Shown: positions 1-7,444 of the stretch, piece after piece
Layout of the letters: each line of letters opens with the position of its first letter
Position numbering within the stretch: position 1 is the first letter of the stretch
Translations under genes and position numbers: made by a program
NCBI GenBank assembly: GCA_018985235.1
Contig: JADGIG010000311.1
Coordinates: 1 to 10,011, forward strand
DNA length: 10,011 nucleotides
From: Sanchytrium tribonematis
Taxonomy: Eukaryota > Sanchytriomycota > Sanchytriomycetes > Sanchytriales > Sanchytriaceae
Direction: 5' to 3'
Notes under the pieces: model-generated
What the model was told of the DNA's origin: nothing
The model's database searches: none
What the model saw: the letters and a program-made list of their open reading frames with translations, nothing else

Positions 1-1
1 A

Positions 2-268
2 CGATTGAAAGAAAGACATGCTCGAAATCCCGGCATCATGCAAAGAATCGAGCACGAGCAATGGGTTTTAGAGTATGATAACGAAAGAGACGAACTGAAT
101 CGATCTATACAGCGCAAATTCAATGGCAGCTCACAATTGTCCGAGGAAGAAATGATAAATCTTGCGATGCAATTATCTCTTGATCATCAAGACCAATCCG
201 AAGCCAGGCAAAATCTGGAAGATGCAGCTATAATAGAAGCTGTTCATTCGTCAATGAACAATAAATAA
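2..268 (+). CDS. UIM-containing protein, 3' end only (5' part outside window)
   Basis: The frame is open to the left edge with no credible ATG start, so this is the last ~88 residues of a longer protein. The visible part is charged and helical. It contains a clean ubiquitin-interacting motif (SEEEMINLAMQLSLD, about positions 142-186): an acidic run, then the conserved Ala and Ser spaced as in UIM helices. A second, weaker UIM-like helix (LEDAAIIEAVHSSM) follows near the C-terminus. The family is known to bind mono- or polyubiquitin, so the protein probably acts in ubiquitin-dependent sorting or turnover. The rest of the protein is not visible and I cannot name it. The stop is TAA at 266-268, and an AATAAA motif overlaps the last codons. 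The final ~100 bases are repeated, degenerately, at about 2155-2254. Confidence 0.7.
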   Translation, partial: RLKERHARNPGIMQRIEHEQWVLEYDNERDELNRSIQRKFNGSSQLSEEEMINLAMQLSLDHQDQSEARQNLEDAAIIEAVHSSMNNK

Positions 269-282
269 CTTATCATGCGAAT
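181..282 (+). repeat. Direct repeat copy A (intact end of the UIM gene)
   Basis: This stretch covers the last ~28 codons of the UIM gene and the first bases after its stop. It aligns with about 2155-2254 in the same orientation, with roughly 11 mismatches and one 1-base gap over ~101 positions (about 88% identity, counted by hand). Weaker similarity may continue on both sides. The two copies bracket the NTPase-nuclease gene. This copy keeps the open reading frame, so it is probably the parental one. Confidence 0.85.
260..265 (+). terminator. AATAAA poly(A)-signal candidate of the UIM gene
   Basis: AATAAA lies immediately before the TAA stop. If used, the 3' UTR would be only about 10-30 nt, which fits the 52-nt gap to the tail of the next, convergent gene. 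Confidence 0.4.
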
Positions 283-320
283 AAAGTTAGAATGAGAATT
301 TAAATGAAACTAAAATTATA

Positions 321-2132
321 CTACACTAGGGCTATTTGCTTCAATTCCACCTCAAATAATTCTTTGAATCCCTCTTTTCCAACAAAGTTGAACTCTATAA
401 TGTTGCCTGGACTCCATTCAAATTGACCTAACCCTGCTGCGTCATCATGTAATCCCTTGCTAGTAATCAAGGTCAAAGATCTCACATTAAACACAACATC
501 TTTAAAAACTTCACCAAGACTCTTTTCAAACTTTAAATATCCAGACTTTGCATTGTCAACAATCAACATCAACGTATTCCTTGACTTCTTCCCTGTCTTT
601 CCCAATTTAAAGGTCTTCCCATATTCTCCTATCTTGATTTGAAAAAGGTGAATTGAATTGTCCCTCATTATTAGCAATCCATCAACGCCTGTCTCTTTTG
701 TAAAATAAAGAATCTTGTCAAATGAATAATCAAATATGAATTTTACACCATCAACTTTTGAACTAGGGTCAAAACTCAAGATACCATCAAAGACAGAATA
801 CTCTGAATACTCACTTAGATTAATAATGCGCTTTCTGATCTCTTCCTCGATTTTATGACCTAACGTATCAGAACCACCCCACTTCATCAATACACCTTGC
901 AAGCACATTAATAAATACTTGTCGGGGTGCTCTTCGTGAATAGCATCCAGTAAATCATAATACACAGGCATCAGAAACTCGAATGCCTGATTTTCATTAA
1001 CAATTAATAAGTCTTCATCACAAGCCTCCAGTAATGTACTGTAAGGATGAGGGAACAAATGGGATGGTAATTCATAAATCTGAATGGATTTCTGTGACCA
1101 AATTCGATCCTTGTTGTCTTTATTTTTCAAGAATAAAAGTCTAATAATAAAAGCCATTTGCTTATCTGTATCAATCCATCTTAATAGCTCATCACGGATT
1201 GTTTTTTCATTGTAAGTACCTCTGTACACATCCAACATCCTACCACCGACACCACCAGTACAATTCATATAATTGTCCAATTCAGCCAGTGATATATTGC
1301 GATCAGTTAAAAATCTGGTGAGTTCTTCTCTATTTCTCATTGGAGGAATGACTACCTCTTTATAACACTCGCGATTAAGGTCTGAAAATCCACCATGGTC
1401 ATATTTAATTGATTTTAAATTAGACTCTTGATATGCCAATGCTTTGGTAGCTGCACTTGAACCAGATATGATACCAAGTGACAAGACAGATTTACCAACT
1501 GCTAGTAGCTCACGAATCACTTTAATGTTTAGATCTTGTGTATTGCTTTTGACTTCGTAGAGCGACTGAAATTCGTCTCCGAATACAATCAATGTCTTAT
1601 TTTGATTCTGGCACCATGCAGATACATTAGTATCTGTAAAATCACCTATAGTCATTGGATTCAATACACTAGAAATTAATGTAGGCTGATGTGAAAAATC
1701 AATAAATATGACATATGTGAACTCTGAGCAGAAACCCTGAATAAACAACTTTAATCCTTTCATCAACAAAGTCTTTCCAACACTCTTACACCCTGTAATC
1801 ATCTTATTGCAACTTCTACCAAGTGGAGCGTTTTTATTCATATCATAAAGATTCATTTGACCTGATCTAATTAACAAAGTCATAACATCCTGGATTATCT
1901 CTTCTACAATTGAGGTCTTAAATAAAGAATGGATTAACACAGGTTCAATGACAACGGGCCATACCTTACGGAAGAAATCTACTAAAATAGATTTATCCAT
2001 CTTAAATGGGTCGCAAATTTTGATCAATTCATTCCATTCTAATCGAAGATCATCTAAAGTGATCTTTTTATCCACTTTCTTTGGCTGAGAGTTTTGGGTT
2101 TGCTTTTCTGAAAGATCATGTTTGTAACCCAT
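321..2132 (-). CDS. P-loop NTPase fused to PD-(D/E)XK-like nuclease (Crinkler/RHS-type protein)
   Basis: This is a single-exon 603-aa protein starting at ATG 2132. In order: a short polar N-terminus without signal peptide or membrane segment; a helical lead-in; a P-loop NTPase with Walker A GCKSVGKT (residues 114-121) and Walker B IVFGDE (182-187); a likely sensor strand (LSLGIISGS, 218-226); a Gly-rich TGGVGGRML segment (292-300); a helical middle; and a C-terminal domain with GVDGLLI (482-488, D484) followed by a strand ending QIK (498-500), as in the D...(E/Q)xK active site of restriction-like nucleases. NTPase plus such a nuclease is the published layout of Crinkler and trypanosome RHS proteins, which include host-directed effectors and transposon-derived proteins. 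The domain calls are from motifs only. Function here is unknown: effector, defence or selfish-element protein are all possible. The gene is flanked by direct repeats (181-282 and 2155-2254), suggesting insertion. No AATAAA follows its TAG stop. Confidence 0.7.
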   Translation of the reverse strand: MGYKHDLSEKQTQNSQPKKVDKKITLDDLRLEWNELIKICDPFKMDKSILVDFFRKVWPVVIEPVLIHSLFKTSIVEEIIQDVMTLLIRSGQMNLYDMNKNAPLGRSCNKMITGCKSVGKTLLMKGLKLFIQGFCSEFTYVIFIDFSHQPTLISSVLNPMTIGDFTDTNVSAWCQNQNKTLIVFGDEFQSLYEVKSNTQDLNIKVIRELLAVGKSVLSLGIISGSSAATKALAYQESNLKSIKYDHGGFSDLNRECYKEVVIPPMRNREELTRFLTDRNISLAELDNYMNCTGGVGGRMLDVYRGTYNEKTIRDELLRWIDTDKQMAFIIRLLFLKNKDNKDRIWSQKSIQIYELPSHLFPHPYSTLLEACDEDLLIVNENQAFEFLMPVYYDLLDAIHEEHPDKYLLMCLQGVLMKWGGSDTLGHKIEEEIRKRIINLSEYSEYSVFDGILSFDPSSKVDGVKFIFDYSFDKILYFTKETGVDGLLIMRDNSIHLFQIKIGEYGKTFKLGKTGKKSRNTLMLIVDNAKSGYLKFEKSLGEVFKDVVFNVRSLTLITSKGLHDDAAGLGQFEWSPGNIIEFNFVGKEGFKELFEVELKQIALV

Positions 2133-2154
2133 GTTTTAATAAACTTATTATTTT

Positions 2155-2254
2155 TGATCATAAGCCCAATCCGAAGCCAGGTAAAACTTGGAAGATGGAG
2201 CTATATTAGAAGCTATTCATTCGCCAATGACCAATAAATAATTTATCATGCCAA
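2155..2254 (+). pseudogene. Direct repeat copy B: decayed duplicate of the UIM gene's 3' end
   Basis: About 88% identical to 181-282 over ~100 bases, same orientation. It is not coding: one base is missing near the left end, and a C-to-T change turns a Gln codon of the parental frame into TAA around 2182. The UIM itself is not included, only the weaker second helix, stop and first downstream bases. It lies in the 182-nt gap between the divergent starts of the NTPase-nuclease gene and BRF1, so it may now be part of either promoter. Confidence 0.8.
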
Positions 2255-2314
2255 TCAATGAAAATTCTTTTTACTGTGAAACAATTTAAATTTATTGTAA
2301 CACACAAATAAAAA

Positions 2315-3860
2315 ATGACAAATCAATGTACAAATTGCAGCTCAGAAAATATTTTAAATGATCAGCAACTAGGGCATTTAGTGTGTGAAGATTGTGGTCA
2401 TGTTATCAGCGAAAATCAAATTGTCAGTGAAATACAATTTGTTGAATCAGGCAATACTGCCAGAGCAGTCGGTGCCACTATTAATGAGACTAATTCATCT
2501 ACACAGCAATCATCTTTAAACCATGCAAAGCGAACTATCAGTCAGATTGGATACCCATTGAACTTGCCAGACTCAATTATCGAAACTGCTCATAGATATT
2601 ACAAATTAGCACTTATAAACAAGCAAACTATGGGTAGAAGACATATCGATGTCTGCTGTGCTTGTATTTATATCGCATGTAGACTTAATGAAACCCCAAT
2701 CCTATTAATTGATTTGAGCGACATTACCAAATCATCTGTCTTCTCTTTAGGATCTATTTTCATGAGCTTATTAAAAGCTTTTAATTTAAAAGTCCCAATT
2801 ATGGATCCGGCTTTATATATCTCTCGGTTTACTGCCATGCTCAATTTAGGCGAAAACACCTCCGCTGTTGCTAGAGATGCTGTAAAATTGGTACAACGAT
2901 TTAGTAGAGACTGGATACAGACCGGTAGACGTCCTAATGGTATTTGTGGTGCTGCTTTGGTAATTTTTATTTATATAGTTAATTGCTGCTCGAATGAATG
3001 GAATTGAACTTCCTACTCACGACATTGAAAGATTGGTCAAAATTAGCGCCAGCACTATTAATAAGCGGTTGCTAGAGTTTAGTAGTACAGAATCTGCTTC
3101 TCTATCAGGTAACACTTTTCAAGTAGAATTAGTCAGCAAAGAGGAGGAGCCACCATCTTTTAAGAAAAATCGGGATGTCGAGAAAAATGAAAAAATGGTA
3201 TCTGAACTCAATATAACTCAGCAAAAAAAGCTCATGGAAATTATTGTTAATGAACTTGATGATGATGACTTTGCAGAAGAAATTCAACTCAGCATTGATG
3301 ACATGGTTTCATTAGAATATGATTCTGTCTCACTTAACGCACCAACAGCAGCAACTGACGAAGGCAAAAACTTAAGTGACTTAGAGGATGATCCTGTTGT
3401 GAATGAAATGATACTTTCAAAGGAGGCAGCTGAAATCAAAAAAATGATTTGGCACAAAGAATACGAAGAAGATTTGAAAGAAATGGCTGCTAGAAACAAA
3501 AGACCTCCCCAAGCAACCAGAAAGAAAAAACCAAAGGAAAACTTTAAGAGTGTTAGTGAAGCAATTAAAAAGAAGGTTGCCCCAAAATTATCGAAAAAAT
3601 TGAATTACGAATTGATGCAAGTGTTAGATACATCAGATGCACGAACCCGGACAACTTTGCCACCTCTTGATCCTACTGCTGATGAAAACAAAAGTATAAT
3701 TACTTTGTCATCGTACAAGACAAATAAGACTGGATTTACTCAAGCTACTCACTTAACTCGCGCATCCCTATTTTCTACAAGATCCTCTCAATTCAAATTT
3801 CAAAGGCTAAAGGTGTCTTACGCACCAGATGACTTCAATGCTTATGACGAATACGATTAG
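2315..3860 (+). CDS. BRF1: TFIIIB subunit BRF1 (two exons: 2315-2959, 2979-3860)
   Basis: Removing the 19-nt intron gives a 508-aa protein. It has an N-terminal zinc ribbon (C5-x2-C8 ... C24-x2-C27), two TFIIB-like cyclin repeats (about residues 72-155 and 163-248), and, after an acidic linker, the BRF1-specific C-terminal block (about 349-432: EMILSKEAAEIKKMIW, then a Lys-rich stretch and KKLNYELMQVL). The last block separates BRF1 from TFIIB. BRF1 works in the nucleus, where with TBP and BDP1 it forms TFIIIB and recruits RNA polymerase III to tRNA and 5S rRNA genes. Without splicing the frame ends at TGA inside the second cyclin repeat; splicing restores GAALLIAARMNGIEL, matching the expected family sequence. 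The start is ATG 2315 in an A-rich context. Its tail faces VPS54 across 101 nt. Yeast BRF1 is somewhat longer. Confidence 0.95.
2960..2978 (+). other. 19-nt intron in BRF1
   Basis: GTAATTTTTATTTATATAG. It has GT...AG ends, phase 0, lying between the Leu codon TTG and TTA. Its removal rejoins two frames inside the second cyclin repeat and restores the conserved family sequence. Its 19-nt length is not a multiple of three, so retention breaks the protein. It is near the lower size limit known for spliceosomal introns. A TTTAT stretch about 9 nt from the 3' end could serve as the branch region. Confidence 0.9.
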
Positions 3861-3891
3861 TGTTCCGTGAACTTATTCAGTTTAAATTTTA

Positions 3892-3897
3892 AATAAA
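3892..3897 (+). terminator. AATAAA poly(A)-signal candidate of BRF1
   Basis: AATAAA begins 32 nt after the TAG stop of BRF1, in the 101-nt gap before the tail of VPS54. This is a typical position for a cleavage/polyadenylation signal. Confidence 0.5.
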
Positions 3898-3950
3898 TTA
3901 TGTCATCAAAGTACCGAATTTCTTTTGTAGTGCTTGATTTGCTAACTATT

Positions 3951-3956
3951 TTTAAT
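3951..3956 (-). terminator. ATTAAA poly(A)-signal variant of VPS54
   Basis: On the minus strand ATTAAA, the commonest variant of AATAAA, begins about 5 nt after the TAA stop of VPS54. The short motif in AT-rich DNA makes this weak evidence. Confidence 0.25.
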
Positions 3957-3961
3957 TTGTA

Positions 3962-6308
3962 TTATTTTACTACTGCGTTGTTCAGCTTCATTTGTATCGT
4001 TCTCAAGGCGTAGTAGTTCGGGAAGGTTTTAAATCTCTGTTCCATTTGATAGAATTCCGTTATAGTCATGCTCTTTTCATCATTTGACTTGAATTCAACC
4101 GTTCGGCAATATTCTTCAAAAACGTTGGCCATTTCCGTTAAAGATGCAGACATTACAACGTGAGTCACTTGATCCGTAGTGTATTTGGATAATACCCTAT
4201 GCAATAATTCAGTTTCCTTAATGAAAGACAATATTGGCTCTGAAAATGCAAAATCTGGTGTTTCCTGTACATAGAGAACATTTTGGTATTTTGTTTTTAA
4301 TTCCTGTATTCTTTTTGATATTTCAATTTTCTAAATAAATCAACATTACTTTAAATGCACCCAAGTAGTATAATGTTCGTTCTTTAATAATATGAACTAA
4401 TTTTAATTCTATTTCCTTTTGATGGTCTTTTACCACATTAGCCAGTTTTTGGACCTCTTCATTCATGAATGAGATTTTGTCTTCTGGAATTTTATTAGTA
4501 AAAAATCCAATTATAAAGGGGGAAAGAGCAACGATGACTTCAACGCTCTGCCAACTTAAACAAAGATGTTTTGCAGTAATGCTTTTAAGCCCCGCTGTTT
4601 TTGCGGCACCTCCGCCGAGCACACTTTGGCATACCAAAGAATTGAAGTTTCTTAAAAACTCCATAACTTTGAAAAATGAGTCCCAGGTGATGTCATTGCA
4701 GCTTTTTGCGAAAGACAAATAGCTGTATAGGAATTTTATAAGATATAACACAACGCCGACAATTGGGTAACTTTTTCCGAGAATTACAAGCTTTTCCTTC
4801 GGGGACTGATCTGACTCATCTGATATCAAATTTTCATTTTCTATTTTTTTCAAAAGCATCATGAATTCTCCAGGGACATCTACCGATCCCCATTGCTCAT
4901 TCTGTATTAAGCTAGTAATATCGCTAGAGTTTTTGTTATGGAATATTAAGAGTCTCTGCCTCAAAGAAGTAATAAACCATGCTTGAAATATATTGAGAAT
5001 AGTGATGCTGTTTGGTTTCTCTGCGGATATCCACTTGCCGGATGTGAGTGAAAAATCATTTGTTTGCAAGTATTGAAGCAAAGATATGAGCTTCTTGCAG
5101 CCATCGTAGATATCCATCAAGGTTTCAAACTCAACTACCTCAAATATACTTTTTTGTTGTCCTTCCACAGGAATTAGCAATTTTTGAGTCAAATTCTTGA
5201 TTACATCAGATATTACAAATAACGTTTGATCTTTCGATTTGAAAAGCATATATTGTGAAAAAAGTACAATTACTGCACTAGAAGTCCGCTTAATTAAATC
5301 CTTGGCAGATGTTGCAGAATCCGATGACAAATTAATTCCTAGTAGGGTCCAATCACCATCTTCAAATGCCTTAAGTACTTTAATTTTATATTCTTCCAAA
5401 ATGTTGTCAATCATACCACTACTCTCAAAAGTATTCCAAAATTTGTTCAGGGTTGGAAGAGAGTAATTTGGAGATAATATTGACGGATATTCAAAGTTTG
5501 AAACTAAATTTGGAAAGTTGGGTCGGATTCCAAAGATTTGAGCCAGTCCTTCTTTACAAATGCCGTCATTGTAATTTTTTTCAAGCATTTCCAAATGCTT
5601 CCACATATGTTGTGTGGCAGGAAAACGAGGAAGTTTTAACTCTAACTGATGTATAATATCATGAGCCGCAAAATAATCTTTACTTTCGAGTAATTGAGTG
5701 GTCAATTCTAATAGTTCTTCGCATTCTTTGATATCTTTTATCATGGATTTAAACTTTTTTAATAATTCAACATTTTCTTTAGTCTGTATCACTTTAAACG
5801 CAGAATCGCAAGACTTTTTGATTTTTTCCAAAGTCAGCTTGTGAGACAAAAGTTCATCATCAATAACTTTAAAGGTTGTTTGCAAATCAGACATTGATTT
5901 TGATATGGTATATAACTCTTCGGACTTCTCAGAGATGACATGGATAAGCTTGTTTTCTACATTTGATTGATATTGCTTTAATTTTTCAAGAATGTTTGGA
6001 GCATTTGCTGATAAAACTCTCAAATCATCAACTTTAATATCCATTAGACGCAATAAACTATTAAAATCTCTTGATTTTTCAAGTTCTAAGCTTTCAAATA
6101 ATTTTGGAATTTCGTCACTAGTTACACTAAGTGCACTCTTCTTCAGCTTCAAGATTCTGTATTGATCATATTCCTGAGTGATATATTTGATATAAGGATT
6201 TAAATTTGGGGGCTTAACTGGCCCGCCTTTTGGCTGAGTTGCTGCAAGTTCTTCTCTAGTAGGTTGATTTAGGACTGATGAAATAGTTATGTATTTTTGA
6301 GGCAACAT
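3962..6308 (-). CDS. VPS54: GARP tethering complex subunit VPS54 (two exons: 6308-4350, 4330-3962)
   Basis: Splicing out 4331-4349 gives a 775-aa protein. The N-terminal part matches the VPS54 pattern (NPYIKYITQEYDQY, then IPKLFESLEL), followed by a long helical/coiled-coil region (about residues 105-250). The diagnostic block is VLGGGAAKTAGLKSITAKHL at 563-582, the near-invariant VPS54 C-domain signature. The second exon supplies the expected end (QETPDFAF ... FIKETELLHRVLSKY). With VPS51, VPS52 and VPS53, VPS54 forms the GARP complex at the trans-Golgi network, which tethers vesicles returning from endosomes. The start is ATG 6308. It is shorter than the human protein (about 977 aa). It is divergent from eIF2-alpha across 168 nt. 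Read without splicing, the frame stops at 4323 and the last ~120 residues would be lost. Confidence 0.93.
4331..4349 (-). other. 19-nt intron in VPS54
   Basis: On the coding strand: GTAATGTTGATTTATTTAG. GT...AG ends, phase 0, between two Lys codons (...GCA TTT AAA | AAA ATT GAA...). Removal joins the main frame to a downstream frame encoding the conserved VPS54 C-terminus. It matches the BRF1 intron at 16 of 19 positions. TTGAT, fitting a YURAY-type branch consensus, lies at intron positions 7-11, putting the branch A 9 nt from the 3' end. Confidence 0.88.
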
Positions 6309-6476
6309 TAATGTTTCAGAGAATTTTATTTGCCAAATTAAAGGTTTGTAGCAATTTATTCAAAACTCAGGTAATATCGCTATTTGTGTCTGTGAATTTT
6401 TCTTCCAGTGCATATTAAAACTATTCAAGATTTAGCCTCCAAAAGTTCTTGTAATATTCATAACCTAACAAAGGAG
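6309..6476. promoter_or_regulatory. Divergent intergenic region, VPS54 / eIF2-alpha
   Basis: This 168-nt AT-rich gap must hold the promoters and 5' leaders of both genes. No clear TATA element was recognised. On the plus strand it holds an ATG (6311) opening a 35-codon frame that ends at 6416-6418, and an intron-like stretch with GTAAT at 6371 and a pyrimidine-rich TTCTTCCAG ending at 6408. Whether either is in the eIF2-alpha transcript cannot be told from the DNA. Confidence 0.5.
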
Positions 6477-7400
6477 ATGGATCCAAAATTCCAATGCAGG
6501 TACTACCGTAATAAATATCCAAATGTTGATGACCTGGTAATTGTCACCACTAATCAGATTGCTGAAATGGGTGCGTACTGCTCTTTGTTGGAATATAACA
6601 ATGTTGAGGGTATGATATTATTGAGCGAGTTGTCGCGAAGACGTATTAGAAGTATACAGAAAGTTATTAGAGTAGGTAAGGATGAAGTTTGTGTGGTTCT
6701 TAAAGTGGATCAAGAGAAAGGCTACATCGACTTGAGTAAAAAGAAAGTCACATTGGAGGATAGCAAAATGGCAGAGGAACGATATCTGAAAGCGAGAACT
6801 GTGCATTCTTTAATGAAGCATGTAGCGGAAAAAACTGACAGGAATTTGGAGGAATTATATGAAATGTTTTGTTGGGATCTTTATGACAAATATGGACATG
6901 CACTAGATGCATTTAAAATTGCTGTGACTGATTCAGAGAAAGTCTTTGAAGGAATTAAAATCGATCCTCAGGTTTTCGCTGAATTACAAGTTCAAATCAA
7001 AAGAAGACTAACCCCACAACCCATTAAGGTTAGAGTTGATGTGAATGCCTTTTGCTATGCTTACGAAGGAATCGATGCCATTAAGGAAATTTTTGGCGAT
7101 GCCCTGAAAAACGAGCACCAAGGTTTCAGCAGTCCCTTAAAGATCAAATTGGTAGCACCTCCAGTCTATGTTATAACTGCTCTTACTCTAGATAAAAATG
7201 CGGGAGTCGAACTTATGACCAAAATTGTCGACGACATGAAAGAGAAATTAAAAAGCAAAGGCGGAGATTTGACAATAAAAGAGGCTGTTCGTGCTGTCTC
7301 AACAAATGATGATTTAGAATTGGAGAAAATGATGAAAAAGTTGGCGCTTGAAAATGCGGAAGTTTCTGGCGATGACGAAATATCAGGAGACGACGAATAA
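6477..7400 (+). CDS. SUI2: Translation initiation factor eIF2 subunit alpha
   Basis: 307 aa from ATG 6477, close to the yeast length of 304. The frame is open further 5' but only from a GTG at 6408, and MDPKFQCRYYRNKYP aligns directly with the family N-terminus. Parts: an S1/OB RNA-binding domain (about residues 14-90), a helical domain, and the alpha/beta C-terminal domain that contacts eIF2-gamma (RRLTPQPIKVRVDV ... YEGIDAIKE ... KLVAPPVYVIT). The loop GMILLSELSRRRIRSIQK contains S53, equivalent to the Ser51 phosphorylated by GCN2, PKR and PERK-type kinases, so stress control of initiation is probably retained. eIF2 carries Met-tRNAi to the 40S subunit in the cytosol. The protein ends in an acidic tail with SGDDE twice. 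The stop TAA overlaps an AATAAA motif. Its tail faces the next gene across 44 nt. Confidence 0.97.
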   Translation: MDPKFQCRYYRNKYPNVDDLVIVTTNQIAEMGAYCSLLEYNNVEGMILLSELSRRRIRSIQKVIRVGKDEVCVVLKVDQEKGYIDLSKKKVTLEDSKMAEERYLKARTVHSLMKHVAEKTDRNLEELYEMFCWDLYDKYGHALDAFKIAVTDSEKVFEGIKIDPQVFAELQVQIKRRLTPQPIKVRVDVNAFCYAYEGIDAIKEIFGDALKNEHQGFSSPLKIKLVAPPVYVITALTLDKNAGVELMTKIVDDMKEKLKSKGGDLTIKEAVRAVSTNDDLELEKMMKKLALENAEVSGDDEISGDDE

Positions 7401-7401
7401 A
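7396..7401 (+). terminator. AATAAA poly(A)-signal candidate overlapping the eIF2-alpha stop
   Basis: The last Glu codon and TAA stop (GAA TAA A) form AATAAA themselves. With only 44 nt to the tail of the convergent gene, a very short 3' UTR is likely. Confidence 0.4.
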
Positions 7402-7444
7402 GCAATAATCTATGATGTTTACTGATAAAATAATTAATACACTT

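Noticed and set aside
295-345. Terminal inverted repeats around the NTPase-nuclease gene marking a DNA transposon
   Set aside because: By eye, the ends near 320 and 2133 show no inverted complementarity; only the direct repeat of the UIM gene end is present.
457-642. Plus-strand open frame opposite the nuclease domain
   Set aside because: It is antisense to a well-supported coding region, AT-rich and without recognisable motifs. Similar antisense frames at 2668-2859, 3284-3499, 4465-4722, 5239-5466, 5453-5656, 6618-6806, 7166-7405 and 8076-8327 were rejected for the same reason.
2960-3010. BRF1 broken by a frameshift (pseudogene)
   Set aside because: The disrupted stretch has exact GT...AG ends, restores the family sequence when removed, and has a near-identical counterpart in VPS54. 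An intron explains it better than an indel.
2994-3860. A separate gene starting at the internal ATG near 2994
   Set aside because: It begins in the middle of the second cyclin repeat of BRF1 and is joined in frame to the first exon once the 19-nt intron is removed.
3962-4231. A separate small minus-strand gene of about 89 residues
   Set aside because: Its frame extends upstream without a stop to the 19-nt intron at 4331-4349 and encodes the conserved VPS54 C-terminus. The apparent start is a TTG. It is exon 2 of VPS54.
6371-6473. A 103-nt intron joining a mitochondrial-like leader (ATG 6311) in frame to eIF2-alpha via AG at 6472-6473
   Set aside because: The frames do match, but eIF2-alpha is cytosolic, the proposed acceptor AACAAAG has no pyrimidine tract, and the other introns are 19 nt.
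6408-6476. N-terminal extension of eIF2-alpha from GTG 6408
   Set aside because: A non-ATG start in a eukaryotic gene, with 23 residues that have no counterpart in the family; ATG 6477 gives the normal length and alignment.
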